A stretch of 64,000 nt of DNA from Lepisosteus oculatus. Its lineage: Eukaryota > Chordata > Actinopteri > Semionotiformes > Lepisosteidae. Made by a program: the position numbers and the translations under genes. The stretch lies in assembly GCF_040954835.1 (NCBI RefSeq), contig NC_090723.1, forward strand, positions 6,334,001 through 6,398,000. Direction: 5' to 3'. The first letter of the stretch is position 1, and each line of letters starts with the position of its first letter. The notes under the pieces are model-generated. The model saw only the letters and a list, made by a program, of their open reading frames with translations. It searched no databases and was not told where the DNA came from. This document shows positions 21,545 to 34,300 of this stretch, piece by piece.

Positions 21545-23960
21545 CTCCTGGCGAAGAGTGAAAGAGCCCCAGAATGAGCGGAAAAAGCAGACCGCGGTAA
21601 AATAGGGGTTCAGAAATTAACGAAGCGGTATGCTATTGAAACTGAAGGGTTAACACCTTCACTGCAAAACACAGCTAATATTTTATTAATAGTAAGTGCA
21701 GCAATCATCAAGATCCTGACGGTTTGCTAACCTGAATATCCGCTGGCGGCACGCTGCATAATGACATCCAAACAGCTAATGAATACATTAGAGATGCAGA
21801 GAGAAAGATTTCAGCGCAACATCAAGGATGAATAACATAATTGCCTGAAGGAGCAATTGCAGGGAAAACAATTTCAGCTTTGCTGCTTGCATGTCACCAC
21901 AGGACATGCTTTTGGTTTTCCTGCTTGTTTTTTTTGGGGGGGGGGGTTCTAGACAAATTTAAAGTTGTCGCCTTCAACTATTTTAGGATATCCCACGCCC
22001 AAACCCAGTCCAGAACCTTAAGGCTAAACATAACTTTAAATCTAACTCTAAGTTTGTGCCATTATTGAGCGTAATCCAGCTTTTCTCCCTAAACCTTATT
22101 GTGACTCTAAATATAACTCTACTCTGTTGTTCACTCCAATGCTAACCCCACCCCAGCTCTGACAGCTGGGAATAATGGATACCATTGTCAGGCCAAACAA
22201 TGGATTCCAGTCTAGTGCAGAGTGCCGGATCGTCATGGCACAGGGCCACAGCCGTCAAGTGGCTGGACTCTGTTATTGATGCAGTCTGTGCCTTCCTTGC
22301 TCAGTCTTGCACTCTCGGGCTGAGCTCTGCTCTGCTGCCTGACCAAGGGAGGGAGGACTTTGATAGCAGTCCGCCCGGCCTCTTCCCCGTCCATTTTCAT
22401 CGCTCCTGTGGTGCTTTCCCAGGGTCTACTCTTCGCTGTGTTACAGCCCACAGTCAGGAGTGGATCAATGCTGAATCCGAGACTGCCCCGGCCATCTCTC
22501 CCGCACTGGTCGGCACTGACCTCCTTTCCGACCAGTGCCGGGCATTTCCGGCACCTCCTTGGACTTACTGAGGCTGAATTTTACAGTGCCCGGTGCAAGC
22601 AAAGGCACTGTGCGCTTCCGCTGGAGATTAAAAATAGTTAAAGGCGTCTTACAATCACAATTACAATCAGTAGGCTTTTTATTGAAGTTAAAATCGGAGG
22701 AAAGCAGTTTTGAAAATTCATGGACGTGTGCCCTCTAGCTGTGCTGTAAAGGAGGGATGGTAGGTGAGATGGACACTTGGGAACCTCCAATAAAAGTGAA
22801 CGCAACTGCTTGACAGCACCTGAGACACTGATCCCTCCAGCAGGGGGCACTGTGACATCAAACGTATTCTAATGCTTCTTTCTCCTGCACTTCTGGCATT
22901 TTAAATCATGAAATCATGAAGCACACTTTCAAAACAATAAACACCCATCTAAAATGGCCACATCTATGATGTGTTCTGTTCAGGATTTGAAATGGCTTAT
23001 ATTTCAAAAGGAAATGTCAATGACTTCTGCGTTCTGAGATGCTGTTTTTGACATTTTGGAATCACTTGCAAGGAGAAACTGGTATGCAATGGTTTTTTTT
23101 TTCCTAACCGCAAACCATCTATCTAAATGTCATTTTGCTGCAATAAAGGTCTCCCACGAAACAAAGATCCTTAGGCATGTACTGTAAGATAGGATCTCAG
23201 AATAACCCTGTCTTTCAATACCTTCACCAAGTCACAAGGGCTGAGGGCCAGACAGAACTAATGACATCAAGCAATAAAGTGTGTCCCAGGAAGATCTGCT
23301 TTTGCTGTGTTGAGTGGCCATCTTGCAGCACTGCAGTCTGGCCTCGCTGATCAGCATCAACGCATTGGGATGGGCTTCTATCAGCAACCTTGCCTGGGCT
23401 AAATTTAGCCTGACCTTGAGGATCAGCAGGGCCCCCCTTGGGATCCACAGCACAGCCCCTCCGCTGTTTGGAGCCTGCTCACTCCGGCATCAGCACGGGG
23501 CCCACAGCTGTCACTCAGTATTAACAGAGCACGCGGGCTGACAGAAAACATCCCCTGCCCGAGCCAGGGCTCTCAGGCCAGCGATCGGACGGCCGCCCAA
23601 GTGCAGTGGACGAGCAGGCCCGATGCAGGCGTAGATATGTGTGTAGCATACTCCAACGGCAGCGTTAATAAGCCCAGGCCCTGACCTGCTCCCACATCCG
23701 GCTGAAACTGGTATGTGAAGGTGCTGGGCAAGCACACTGTGAACTGGAGAAAGTGGCTATCAAACAGATAGATGAACAGTACCTCTGACAAGCCTGGAAT
23801 CTCCAGGCGCCTCTCAGCCACTTTGTCAAATAGCTCACTTGTAAAACACAAGTACTGAAGGAAGAAGGGTTCAGAGAACAGGGAGAGGACAGTGCAGACA
23901 GTGGGCTCAGCGTGGAGACAGTGTGCACATGGTTACAGGCCAGACTGAGGTTACAGTGAG
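21545..23960. other. Non-coding between the inverted-repeat element and the (TAA)n tract
   Basis: No gene recognised. It includes a CTCF-like motif (CCAGCAGGGGGCAC, 22837-22850) and a near-palindromic phrase around 22506-22540 (CACTGGTCGG / CCGACCAGTG). The open frames on either strand lack family features. Confidence 0.4.
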
Positions 23961-23967
23961 TCCCATG

Positions 23968-24070
23968 TCATAATAATAATAATATATAATAATAAACTTT
24001 ATTTTATATAGCGCCTTTAAAGGTGGCTTCTCAAAGTGCTTTGCAGGATGACAACAACAATAAGAAGAAT
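23968..24070 (-). repeat. SINE/LINE 3' tail ('gcgctatataaa' type)
   Basis: On the minus strand, AAAGCACTTTGAGAAGCCAC and then AAGGCGCTATATAAAATAAA run into (TTA)n. The same kind of tail (GCGCTATATAAATGTAAGG) ends the 5S-headed SINE at 56.9 kb, so both were probably mobilised by the same LINE machinery. Confidence 0.6.
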
Positions 24071-24184
24071 ACACAAGATAAAACACAATTATAATATATA
24101 GAGGAGACCACGGACACGTTTAGTCATGAGCTAAATATATATTATATTAAACAAAACAAAAAACAACAGTCACAAAGGCTGAGG

Positions 24185-24232
24185 AGGATGGTAACAACAA
24201 CAACAATAATAAAATAATAATAATAATAATAA

Positions 24233-24290
<58 letters not shown>
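24185..24290 (+). repeat. (TAA)n microsatellite
   Basis: About 100 bases of nearly pure AAT/TAA repeat, with imperfect AAC/AAT sequence before it; a shorter block follows at 24374-24390. Confidence 0.95.
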
Positions 24291-24376
24291 TGCTCACACC
24301 GGAAGAAGGCTCCATGGCCGAAACGTTGTTTTCTTTCTTCTTTTCAGAATGGAATAAACCTATTACTTGTTCCTAA
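24291..24376 (+). mobile_element. Short dispersed element fragment, possibly a Penelope-like tail
   Basis: Between two (TAA)n blocks lies GGAAGAAGGCTCCATGGCC, then GAAACGTTGTTTTC, then GAATGGAATAAACC. The GAAGAAGGC...GCCGAAAC arrangement (GGC pairing GCC, then GAAA) resembles the core of the small hammerhead-type ribozymes carried by Penelope-like retroelements. The first core box reads CGGAAGA rather than CTGAnGA, so it would be inactive. Family assignment is inference. Confidence 0.4.
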
Positions 24377-24915
24377 TAATAATAATAATGTTGCAAATGG
24401 GGGGTGACCAGACTGGTGAAAATTACTTTCCACAGATAAACACAAACGGGGTGGGGTGAGAGCGTACAGTGACGGGGGGTTACAGCGAGAAATAGCTTTT
24501 TTTGCTGGTCTTCACGTGTTAACTTTTGCTTGGAACACGATGCCATCTATCGGATATCCTTATCGGTACACATAGTCGACATTTCTTCCTGATTATGCTA
24601 GCGAGCTGGTCCTGCCGCGGCAAATAACGTGTTCTCAAGCTCCAGAGAGGTTTCCACATGGAGTCATAATATAGAGTCCTGTATTCGGGGGAAGTCTTTT
24701 TACATACAGCGTTACTGCATACAGTTTAAAGTACGGATACATAACTGCACAAACAAAATAAAAATCTTATAACAACAACGTTTAAAGTCCAGCTTTGCAC
24801 AATCGTAGTGCATTTTGGATCAAAGCTATTAAAAAAAACCCTACAGCTGCTTAAAGATTATTAAACCTACGATTCAGCGCGAAACCAATGCTGGTTACTC
24901 TCCTCTCTTGATGTG

Positions 24916-25140
24916 ATTGGCTATTTCAACTTGCGACGCACCGCCCCGTCCTGTCCACGATAACCAATGTGAGACGAAGAACATGTTGCTGTGTCCTGTG
25001 ATTGGTCAATGACAGCACTTGAGCGGAAACAGCCACGAAAAAAAAACAATTTCAAACGGAAGTCAGTAGGCTTCGCGGGATCTGATTGGTCAATCTTTGA
25101 AGCGCAATGTAAACGTATTTTTAAATTTGAAAATGCAGTT
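24916..25140 (+). promoter_or_regulatory. top2a proximal promoter: four CCAAT boxes, GC box, E2F-like site, CHR elements
   Basis: Inverted CCAAT boxes (ATTGG) lie at 24916-24920, 25001-25005 and 25085-25089; a direct CCAAT is at 24964-24968. A GC box (CCGCCCC, Sp1 type) lies at 24941-24947, an E2F-like TTCGCGGGA at 25072-25080, and CHR-like TTTGAA at 25096-25101 and 25126-25131 (plus inverted TTCAAA at 25051-25056). The human TOP2A promoter is known for multiple inverted CCAAT boxes bound by NF-Y, GC boxes and G2/M control through CHR elements, so the architecture is as expected. No TATA box is seen; start sites probably fall near 25140-25200. Confidence 0.8.
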
Positions 25141-25326
25141 CGGTGAAGGGTTGGCTCTTTGTCGGTTGTGGTAGTCAGTGTTATTCTGTAGAGGTTTAAA
25201 GTGTAGTGCTAGGTTCGGTTGAGAGGGTTTTGTTAGCGTTGATATTTTTAGCTTTATTCATCTGTTTTAGTAAAACAGCCATTCTCTGTTTTATATAGGT
25301 TGTAATACCGCTCGAATAGTTAAGAA

Positions 25327-28300
25327 ATGGCCTCTGAAGGAACGCTGAAGGTAAGGTTAATGTCGACGAGCATGCTGGTGGTATCTGTGGAGGGAAAACC
25401 GAAATCTGGAGCCGAATGCTTACTTGAAAATATTATATACCTGTTTCTTTCCTCGTCTGTGCACGATTAAACAATTCTATTTCATTTGGGCTAATAAACA
25501 CGGTTTTACATTCATGTTCAAAACCGTTATGTAAGGCAAAAAGACTTGCGGGGTGGAGGGAGTTTTTAATCTGGGATTATGAAAACAATCAGAACAGTAA
25601 AAAACTGGATTTATGACCGCATTCCAATCCTCCAATGCTAAAATATTATTTTAATGTAAAGTTTTCCAGATAAGTGCTTTCGATTTCGTCTTGGGACATA
25701 TTTTCTTTTTTCTTTTCTGGCGAGGGTAAATTGTCCTGTTTGCGTGCAGCCTGCGATCGCAGCCGGTGATGGGTATGAAAATCAGATTTCAGATCGTGAA
25801 TGTCCCCAGGTCGTTGAAGTGCTTACAAAATGGCGAGAACTGGACTCAGTTTGTCATGCCCCCTGACGGTCATCCTACCTCGATTTCCCTAAAACTACGA
25901 TTCCGTGATTTCTGCTTTACTTATTCGGCTGCAAGAACTGAATTATTGACCAGTTCTCATCTTACTGTCCCAGCGGAACCAAGGAAAGTAGAGTTCGGCG
26001 TTTTGATAACCTTTCTTAATTACCACAGTGACAGGCATTGTATCTGGGACGAAGAATTTTCCGAGATATTTCAATTATAAATTTTGGGGGTAAATATTGT
26101 GGGGTTTGACTAAATAGAACGCAGCTGCTACATGGGATGTCTAGTCTTTCTTGTGTACAGAAACGAAAGACTATTTACACTTGCAAATGTTAAGTGCTTC
26201 GGTCTGGGACGAGCGGGGCGGAAGAGCGTTGTCCGTTAACTTTTTTTTTTGGTCAAGTTTACAATCTGGTGGCAGCGAGCCGAACTTCAGTCCGTCCCGT
26301 CCCCCTAAATCTTTTTAAATCCCTACCGCCTGTGGCATTGACACGCATCGCTTTCTTCTCTTACGACACCAGAGTAAGGCACAATCATTTCATGCAGCAC
26401 TTTTCCTGTGGGAAGTTAAAAACCGTTTCAGACTCCTTGATGGCATGAGCTAAACGGTAAACCGAACTTCACCTCTGCAGGGCTGGTTTTCATTCCAGCG
26501 CACCTATTAATAATACAATTGAACTGGTAATTGGCTTCATTTAAGCTCTTTTGCCAGAACTTTTCCCTGCTGTGGATCTTTAAAACCCGCTGGACAGTGG
26601 CTCTCCCAGACGGGGATTCTAAATACCAGTCCACAGGGCGCGTTTGTAAAGCCAAATTGCTGTCGCCCACCTCTTGCCCTTTTGTGTCCCCTGCAGACGA
26701 TGTTTGAGAACAAGCCTGTGAGCAAGGCGAAGGATGATAAGCGTCTGTCTGTGGAGAGGATCTACCAGAAGAAGACGCAGTTGGAGCACATTCTGCTCCG
26801 TCCCGACACCTACATCGGGTCTGTGGAGCCCGTGACACAGGTGAGCACTTGTGACACAGGCGGGCAGGCACCTGGCCATGCAGTTTGCAGTGTGGCAGCT
26901 CTTTATATATCCGGGAAAGTGTAGGCAGAGGCTGGATTCATGCTGTTTATTACCCCGTTTTAGTGGATGGATGTTATTTTTGTCAACTCAAAGCTAGTGC
27001 ATTAATACTTTCGTGATCATTTAAGGGAGGGTGTCTCATATCTTTTCGCCATGTGTACTCTAAACTGTAGTACATTATGCAATGGTACAAGGTTATATGT
27101 CAGTTTGGTTGTTTGTGATGGTTCTCTGCACTGAACCCTTGTGGATGTTGAGAACCTGCTGTAGTTGGACAGTCCAGTAAGAAATGCAGCCTATGGTGGA
27201 TTCCCTAGTTTCTAGTATGTTTCCTAATGCAGAGTTCCGGCATGCTTTGCAATGTTACTGCATTGAATGAAGGCTGTGGCACCAGTCAACTAACAATCAG
27301 CTCACACTGAAATCTTGTTGAAGAGCCCCAGTTTGATGTTCCACAATAGATAACTAAGTTTTGATGGCCTTCTTTTCTAGCAAATGTGGGTGATGGATGA
27401 AGAAATCGGAATGAACTGCAGAGATGTGACTTTTGTTCCTGGCTTGTACAAGATCTTTGATGAAATCCTTGGTAGGTACTAATCAATAATGTGAGGTGGT
27501 GTCAGAGTAGCCTTCTGCTGTAATAATTTGTGCTTAATTGACAAAGATGTGTCTCTCTTCCGGACATTGTTATACCATACAGCATTGAGCCATTGATCTT
27601 TTTCATAGCGCCACAGGATAATGGACGGTGTGTATTTGTTTTCTAACATTGCCGTAAGAGGATATTTCCATGGATCCTTTTGACTCTGTGCATATTAATG
27701 ATCAACAGTATTAAACACAGCTTTTCAAGATTATTGAAAATTGAGCTAGAAAATCTGTTCTTCTGTTTGAAAAATAAGTAAAAGCCTAAATCTAAGATCT
27801 TGTTTTTCTCCAGTGAATGCTGCAGATAACAAACAGCGGGATAAGAAGATGTCCTGCATCAAGATCAACATTGACCCGTGAGTGATGTTCTAGAATATAG
27901 TCAAGGGTGCAATCGAGTCGACAGTTTAGCGTTAACATTTTAACATTTCAGTACCTAGAGTGTTTTTTTCAAATGTAGATACTTTATTTTATTGTGGTTT
28001 CGGAACTGAAAACCATGAAAAAGCTCAAGTTAAATAAATCCCTGGATCATTTAACAGTAAATGACTTAATTGGAGGAAAAATCAAAAGCCACTGGGCTTC
28101 GCAAACCCTGCCTTAGTCACATACTTGCCCTGTAATCCACCGCTACACTTATTCCTACACTAGTACACTATTATGGAAACAATTATCAATGACACACCTC
28201 TAAAAAATCACTTGAGTGTCACTGACTCTCGGAAATCCTTTCTATCACCTGGATCAAAATGTTTGTTTGGGAAGCTGTGCTTCCTTGAGAATTAAATTTC

Positions 28301-31300
28301 AGGAGGAATTGGAACCATCTTTATAGGGACAAACATCTTATTGTATATGGTCAGGGCGGCTGGGTATTTACTTGGGGTCTCTGTGTGGACTTTGTCCCCA
28401 GTGAGAATAACGCCATCAGCGTGTGGAACAACGGGAAGGGCATTCCTGTGGTCGAGCACAAAGTGGAGAAAGTGTTCGTGCCGGCCCTGATCTTTGGACA
28501 GCTGCTCACATCCAGCAACTACAACGACGACCAGAAGAAAGTCACTGGTAAGGCCAGCCGAGCTCAGCTCAGCTCAGTTCAGGTTATTTGTCACATGCTC
28601 AAGTGCAGTGAGATGCTTGTTTGCATGTGTGCTCCAATACTAAGACGAGAACCTCAAACCTCTTGGCCCCTCGTCCACCACAGCCAAGCGCGAAGTGTTG
28701 AAGACTGACTGGCACTGCACCTGAAGCAGGCGGGGGCGAATCTTCAAGCCATTAGCAGTGATAAAAGCAGGCATCCATTAGGCTTGAATGACCGGATGCC
28801 AAGGCTGACCGCTGTAAATGAATCATGATTGTACTTGGCGTTATACATGCATTGTTAGTGTGGTTGTCGGAAGAATAATTATAACCCCACTTCACCCTAA
28901 TCTAGTTTGTGTGTTGCGAAATTCTGAGACATTAAAGTCATAATCTCAAGCTTGTCATTTGCTGGTTTTCTAGGTGGACGAAATGGATATGGTGCCAAGC
29001 TGTGTAATATTTTCAGCACCAAGTTCACTGTGGAGACAGCCTGTCATGAGTCCAGGAAGTGTTTTAAACAGGTAGGGCACTTTGGAGGTTGGGGTGAAGT
29101 ACTGTACAGATGTTGGAAAATGTGATGGAGAGACATCATATTTCATGATAAATAACATGGTGGTGGGATCCTTTTGATTTTACAGTTTATCGGATAAAAA
29201 ATGAAGAATTTGATCAGGGGTTCTTGTTTAAATGGTGAAGTGATGAAGTTAGTGAAGGTTCTTCCTGCTGAGCTCATCCCAGTCCGGTCAGTTGAGGTGC
29301 ATCAAAAAGTTCTTGTTTTTTGTAACAGCATGTGGGGGGAATGTCATTGTTTTAAGCCTGCAATTAAGTTTCGTGGAAATTGTTTGCGTAATGGTTTGAA
29401 TTGCTTTGACAACTATTGAGTCAGACACTTACTATTGCAATTAAACTGTTCTCAATATCCACAGCAAGAATAACTGTCACCCCCAGTAGTCACTCATGTC
29501 AGAGTGGACTGTAGACACCCCTGTAATGGTAAAAGTGTTGTAAGAGGTTCAGCTCTCCACTGTCCTGCAAACAGGTGCTCAGTCTTGCTGCGACACGAGC
29601 ACTGATCTCCCTCCTCTCCTCGTCTCCCGCTGCTTCGCAGACGTGGTACGATAACATGGGCCGCGCGGGCGAGGCAAAGATCAGGGCCTTTGACGGGGAG
29701 GAGTTCACCTGCATCACCTTCCAGCCGGACCTGGCCAAGTTCAAGATGCAGTCTCTGGACAAGGACACGGTGGCCCTGATGTCCAGGAGGGCGTACGACG
29801 TGGCCGGCTCCACCGCGGGGGTCAAAGTCTTCCTCAATGGACAGAAGCTGTCGGTTCGTATTGCACTGTCTGCTTCTGTAGCAAGTGCCTCACCAGGCAG
29901 TTGCTTGCATCTGTAAATATTTTAGAGGAATGTGTTTTGTCTGTATTTGTGAATATTATATCAGTGTCTAGCCGTTGATAACCTAGAAAATGTACGTTTT
30001 AAGAGAGAAAATTCTTCTCAAATCCCTGTTCTTATGAGAGAAGAATGTGCACTATTAATTGCAATGGGCGATTCTTGGACCACTGCATGTCCAAACAGTG
30101 TTCTCTGTTGATTTGTTGTAACAGTATGTATTCTCAGTTGTGGTTTGGAAATAAAGCCTACCTGGCTAATTAGGTGTACTAAAATGTAGTCTCTTAATTA
30201 TACACTACAAAGATGTTTTTTTGTGCGTTTTTGACCCTTAGTCCTCTTTCTTTCCCGGCCTGCAGGTGAATGGCTTCCGCAGCTACGTGGATCTGTACGT
30301 GAAGGACAAGGTGGACGAGCTGGGCATACCGCTGAAGGTCATCCACGAGGTGGTGAACGGGCGCTGGGAGGTGTGCATGACCATGAGCGAGAAGGGCTTC
30401 CAGCAAGTCAGCTTCGTCAACGGCATCGCCACCACCAAGGTGACTCCACGGCCTCCCCTTAGTTTGCGGACTGGTTCGTTTTGTGTTACTGGCATGTTGG
30501 GTAACTCGTGCCTCTTCGGGTATAACACTGTTCCAGTGAATGTGGGACTTCCTGTCAGCGTATTGGTTCTGCTTTCTTGTTAGGGTGGCAGGCACGTCGA
30601 CTACGTGGCAGACCAGATTGTCGGCAAGCTCATCGAAGTTGTCAAGAAGAAGAACAAGGCTGGTGTCACAGTGAAGCCCTTCCAGGTAGGTCAGAGGACT
30701 TTAAACTGGAATTTAATCTTCCTTTGACTTCTGTTACTACTTTCTGAGGTTGCCATCCAAACGCGAAGCTCGGAGACTTGCGATGGTTTGACTATAGGAT
30801 GGTTGCAGGCAGTGAATCCTTTAGGAGGGTTCGTTCTGTGCCTGCTGGCTCCCATGGTGTTTTTGCCCTGCAGGTGAAGAACCACATCTGGTTGTTTGTG
30901 AACTGCCTGATTGAGAACCCCACCTTTGACTCCCAGACCAAGGAGAACATGACCCTGCAGCAGAAGAGCTTTGGCTCCACGTGTCCGCTCACCGAGAAGT
31001 TCATCAAGGCCGTGAGTTTGTTTCCTGGACTGTGGGCTGAGCTGCTGTATTAACTTCTCGAGGGGAGTTCTTGTTTCCCATATAAGCTCCTGAAGAATGG
31101 CTCAATGCATATATTTACTTGACCTATGTGGAAGACTAAAACCTAAATCTCACATCCCAGTGACTTAGATGAAAATGAAAGAATGAAACCTTGATCTTCT
31201 CTTCCTGTATTTTATTTAGATCCCTTTCATTGTTTGTTTTTTTTACTCCTGCAGTCAAGTTCTAATTAAACGTGTGGTTATGACCTCTGAACTCCTCACT

Positions 31301-34300
31301 AGACTGTACACACAGAGCTTATGGGCATCCTGCAGGTGTGGTTCATTTCCCTGTCTCCTGTGTGTGTTGCAGGCCACCTCCTGTGGGGTTGTGGAGAGCG
31401 TCATGAACTGGGTGAAGTTCAAGGCTCAGACTCAGCTCAATAAGAAGTGCTCTGCTGTCAAGCACACCAAGATCAAGGGGGTCCCCAAGTTGGATGATGC
31501 CAACGATGCAGGTAAACTGCACTGCTATAGTAGCCAGACTTAGCGCCCTGCTGCAGGGAGGCCAGTGGAGAAAGAAGCTTGCTCTCTGGCTGACTGTGAG
31601 GACCTGAGTTGTGACTCCAGTAGGTGTTTAAAAATACATAAGGTATTTAAAACCCATAGCATTTAAAGTGGGCAAAAGCATTGTAACAACAAGGCCAGGA
31701 ACATAAAACGTTCTGGAGTAAGAATCTTATCTTGGTTATTCAGAATTACTGCCCTGCTGTATGAAGCTTAAAGCCATGAGTGGTCAAATGGTGCTTTTGA
31801 AGTTATCCAGCAGGATTGATTATTTTTCTCTCAATATTAATAGGCACTAGAATACTGAAGGTTTCCACAAAAGCTCTCAATAGTGTGAATCATTTTTTCT
31901 CCCCCAGGGGGTAAGAACTCGAACATGTGCACCCTGATCCTGACCGAAGGAGACTCGGCCAAGACGCTGGCGGTGTCTGGGCTGGGCGTGGTTGGGAGAG
32001 ACCGCTACGGGGTGTTCCCCCTCCGGGGGAAGATGCTCAACGTGCGGGAGGCTTCGCACAAACAGGTAGGCCTCGGGCAGCCAGGACCAGCAAGGAGCTC
32101 ACTGCGCAGATTTCTGCATATCAGACGGGTTTTTTTAAAAAGTGCTGTTGGAGGTTTAACTCATGAATTCATTTCTGTAATCCTTCGTATCATAGCCAGA
32201 GTTGCTTCCAGACTTTCCTGAGAGCAAAGGAAGGTTTTGTTTTGAGTAAATCTTTGAATTAAGAACGCATGTACAGCACTGTGTCCTAAAGACGATTCAT
32301 TAGGCAAGTGGATTTTCGTATGCATCATCTTTTAGTAGATCCTAATGGCTTTTCAAACTAACACTTGAGCTAACCAAGTGCTGTGGCGCCTAGGATCTAA
32401 CTGTATCAAACAGTAGAATTGTTTTAACCTTCAGACTTTGAAACGTTCGCATTTCATTCTTGCTGTTAATCACGTCTTGCTGACATTTAGGAAATATCAT
32501 GCACATCAGTTTGATGTCTGAGTTCTTGCTTGCACTTGGGGCTAGGGATCTGGAAATGTCATTTGGTCGCTTCTGTAGTTACACGATTTCTGTAAGTGCA
32601 GCAGACTATGCTAAACGCACATTAATGTGAGAAATTACTGGCTCACGATTTCCAGAAGGGGATACGGTGAACTGGAATTACGGTTTTTAAATAGCAATAG
32701 CATAATCGGTTAAAATAGATCAGACTAATATTGAAAGTACTAAAAAAAATGTATTTCAGTATCTTATCACTGAGGAGTTAAATTCTTTATGCTTGTGTGC
32801 CTTCCGTAGATTATGGACAATGCAGAGATCAACAATATCATCAAGATAGTCGGGCTGCAGTACAAGAAGAACTACAGTGATGCCGAGTCTCTGAAGACCC
32901 TGCGCTATGGGAAGATCATGATCATGACAGATCAGGTCTGTGCTGTGACGGAACACTGTTTGCTGCTTCTTTCTCCCACCACTTTTAGCAAAACCCTTTG
33001 GTAATAACTGTGACCTCTGTTCCAACTAAGAGGACTGTGGACAAGGTGCTGATTTTAGCTGGTATTTCCTATTTCAGTCCTAAGTTTAGTTTGGATTTAG
33101 TCCTGTGGGACTTTCAGTGTATATAGACCAGCTGTGCCAGAATCATTCCTGCGGGTCAGTTTCCTTCACAGCTTTTCTAATGGAGCTTGGTAGGATGGGT
33201 GCAGTGGAAGCCCATTCTTATGTAGAGCTGTGGAACAGAAGAGACATTTCCCATAGTACAGCCGTTACATTTTATTGCGAAGTAACTTGTACTCCTAATG
33301 TGGTGTTGATGCACACTGACCTGATGGAAAAGGGAATATACATCGGAACATAACGGGGAAAAATAGTAGCCTAAAATTAAGAAACATTTGAGGTTCGAAT
33401 ATATTTCTCAGACTGGTGAATGCCATTTCTTCAAGTGACTTAGTGTTAAAAATGTGAATTAAAAATTGTGACCGTCAAATCGGACCATGAAAGAGTCTGA
33501 TTGATTAAGCAGATGTCTTTCATCAGAAAGTGTAATGGCAGACCAGCCTGGAGAGCTGTATTCCTGGCAGCAGTGCAATATATATGTTATATATATAATA
33601 TAGTGTCATATGAAGTTTCCAGGGGTGATGTATATTGTTTTCCTTCCCTTTGCCAACCAGGATCAAGATGGGTCTCACATCAAGGGACTCCTGATTAACT
33701 TCATTCACCACAACTGGCCCTCTCTGCTTAGGCACAACTTCCTGGAGGAGTTCATCACCCCCATCATCAAGGTATTTTTTTCAGTGGGCCACCACTTCAG
33801 TTTATAGATATTGATCATATTTCTTTGTAAATTGATGTTTTGTTAACACAATCAATGTTGACTGTTCTTTGAAGGAAAGATGGATGTAAATAATTATCAC
33901 ACATTAGTTTACTACTAGTAGTTGTGTTAAGTTGGTTTAAAGTATAAACTAGGCTAATCATTCTTTTTAAGCAATATATTTACTGCATTGGGGAACCTAA
34001 AAAGCATATGATTCTATACTCTTGTATATGTTCATAGGTGATACTTACAGAAGTGAGACTAAACCTACCTTTGGGAAGTTTGATACTTTTTGGGAAAAGA
34101 CTATTTCAGTTGAAATCTCATTTTTTTTCTGAAACCTTGTAGTGACCAAAATGTCCAAAGACCATACACTTATTCTCTTCAACTTCTGCCCCCACTAGGC
34201 ATCCAACAAGAAGCAAGAACTGTGCTTTTACAGCATCCCCGAATTTAATGAATGGAAGGAAAGCCAGTCTAACCTCAAATCCTGGAAAATAAAGTACTAC

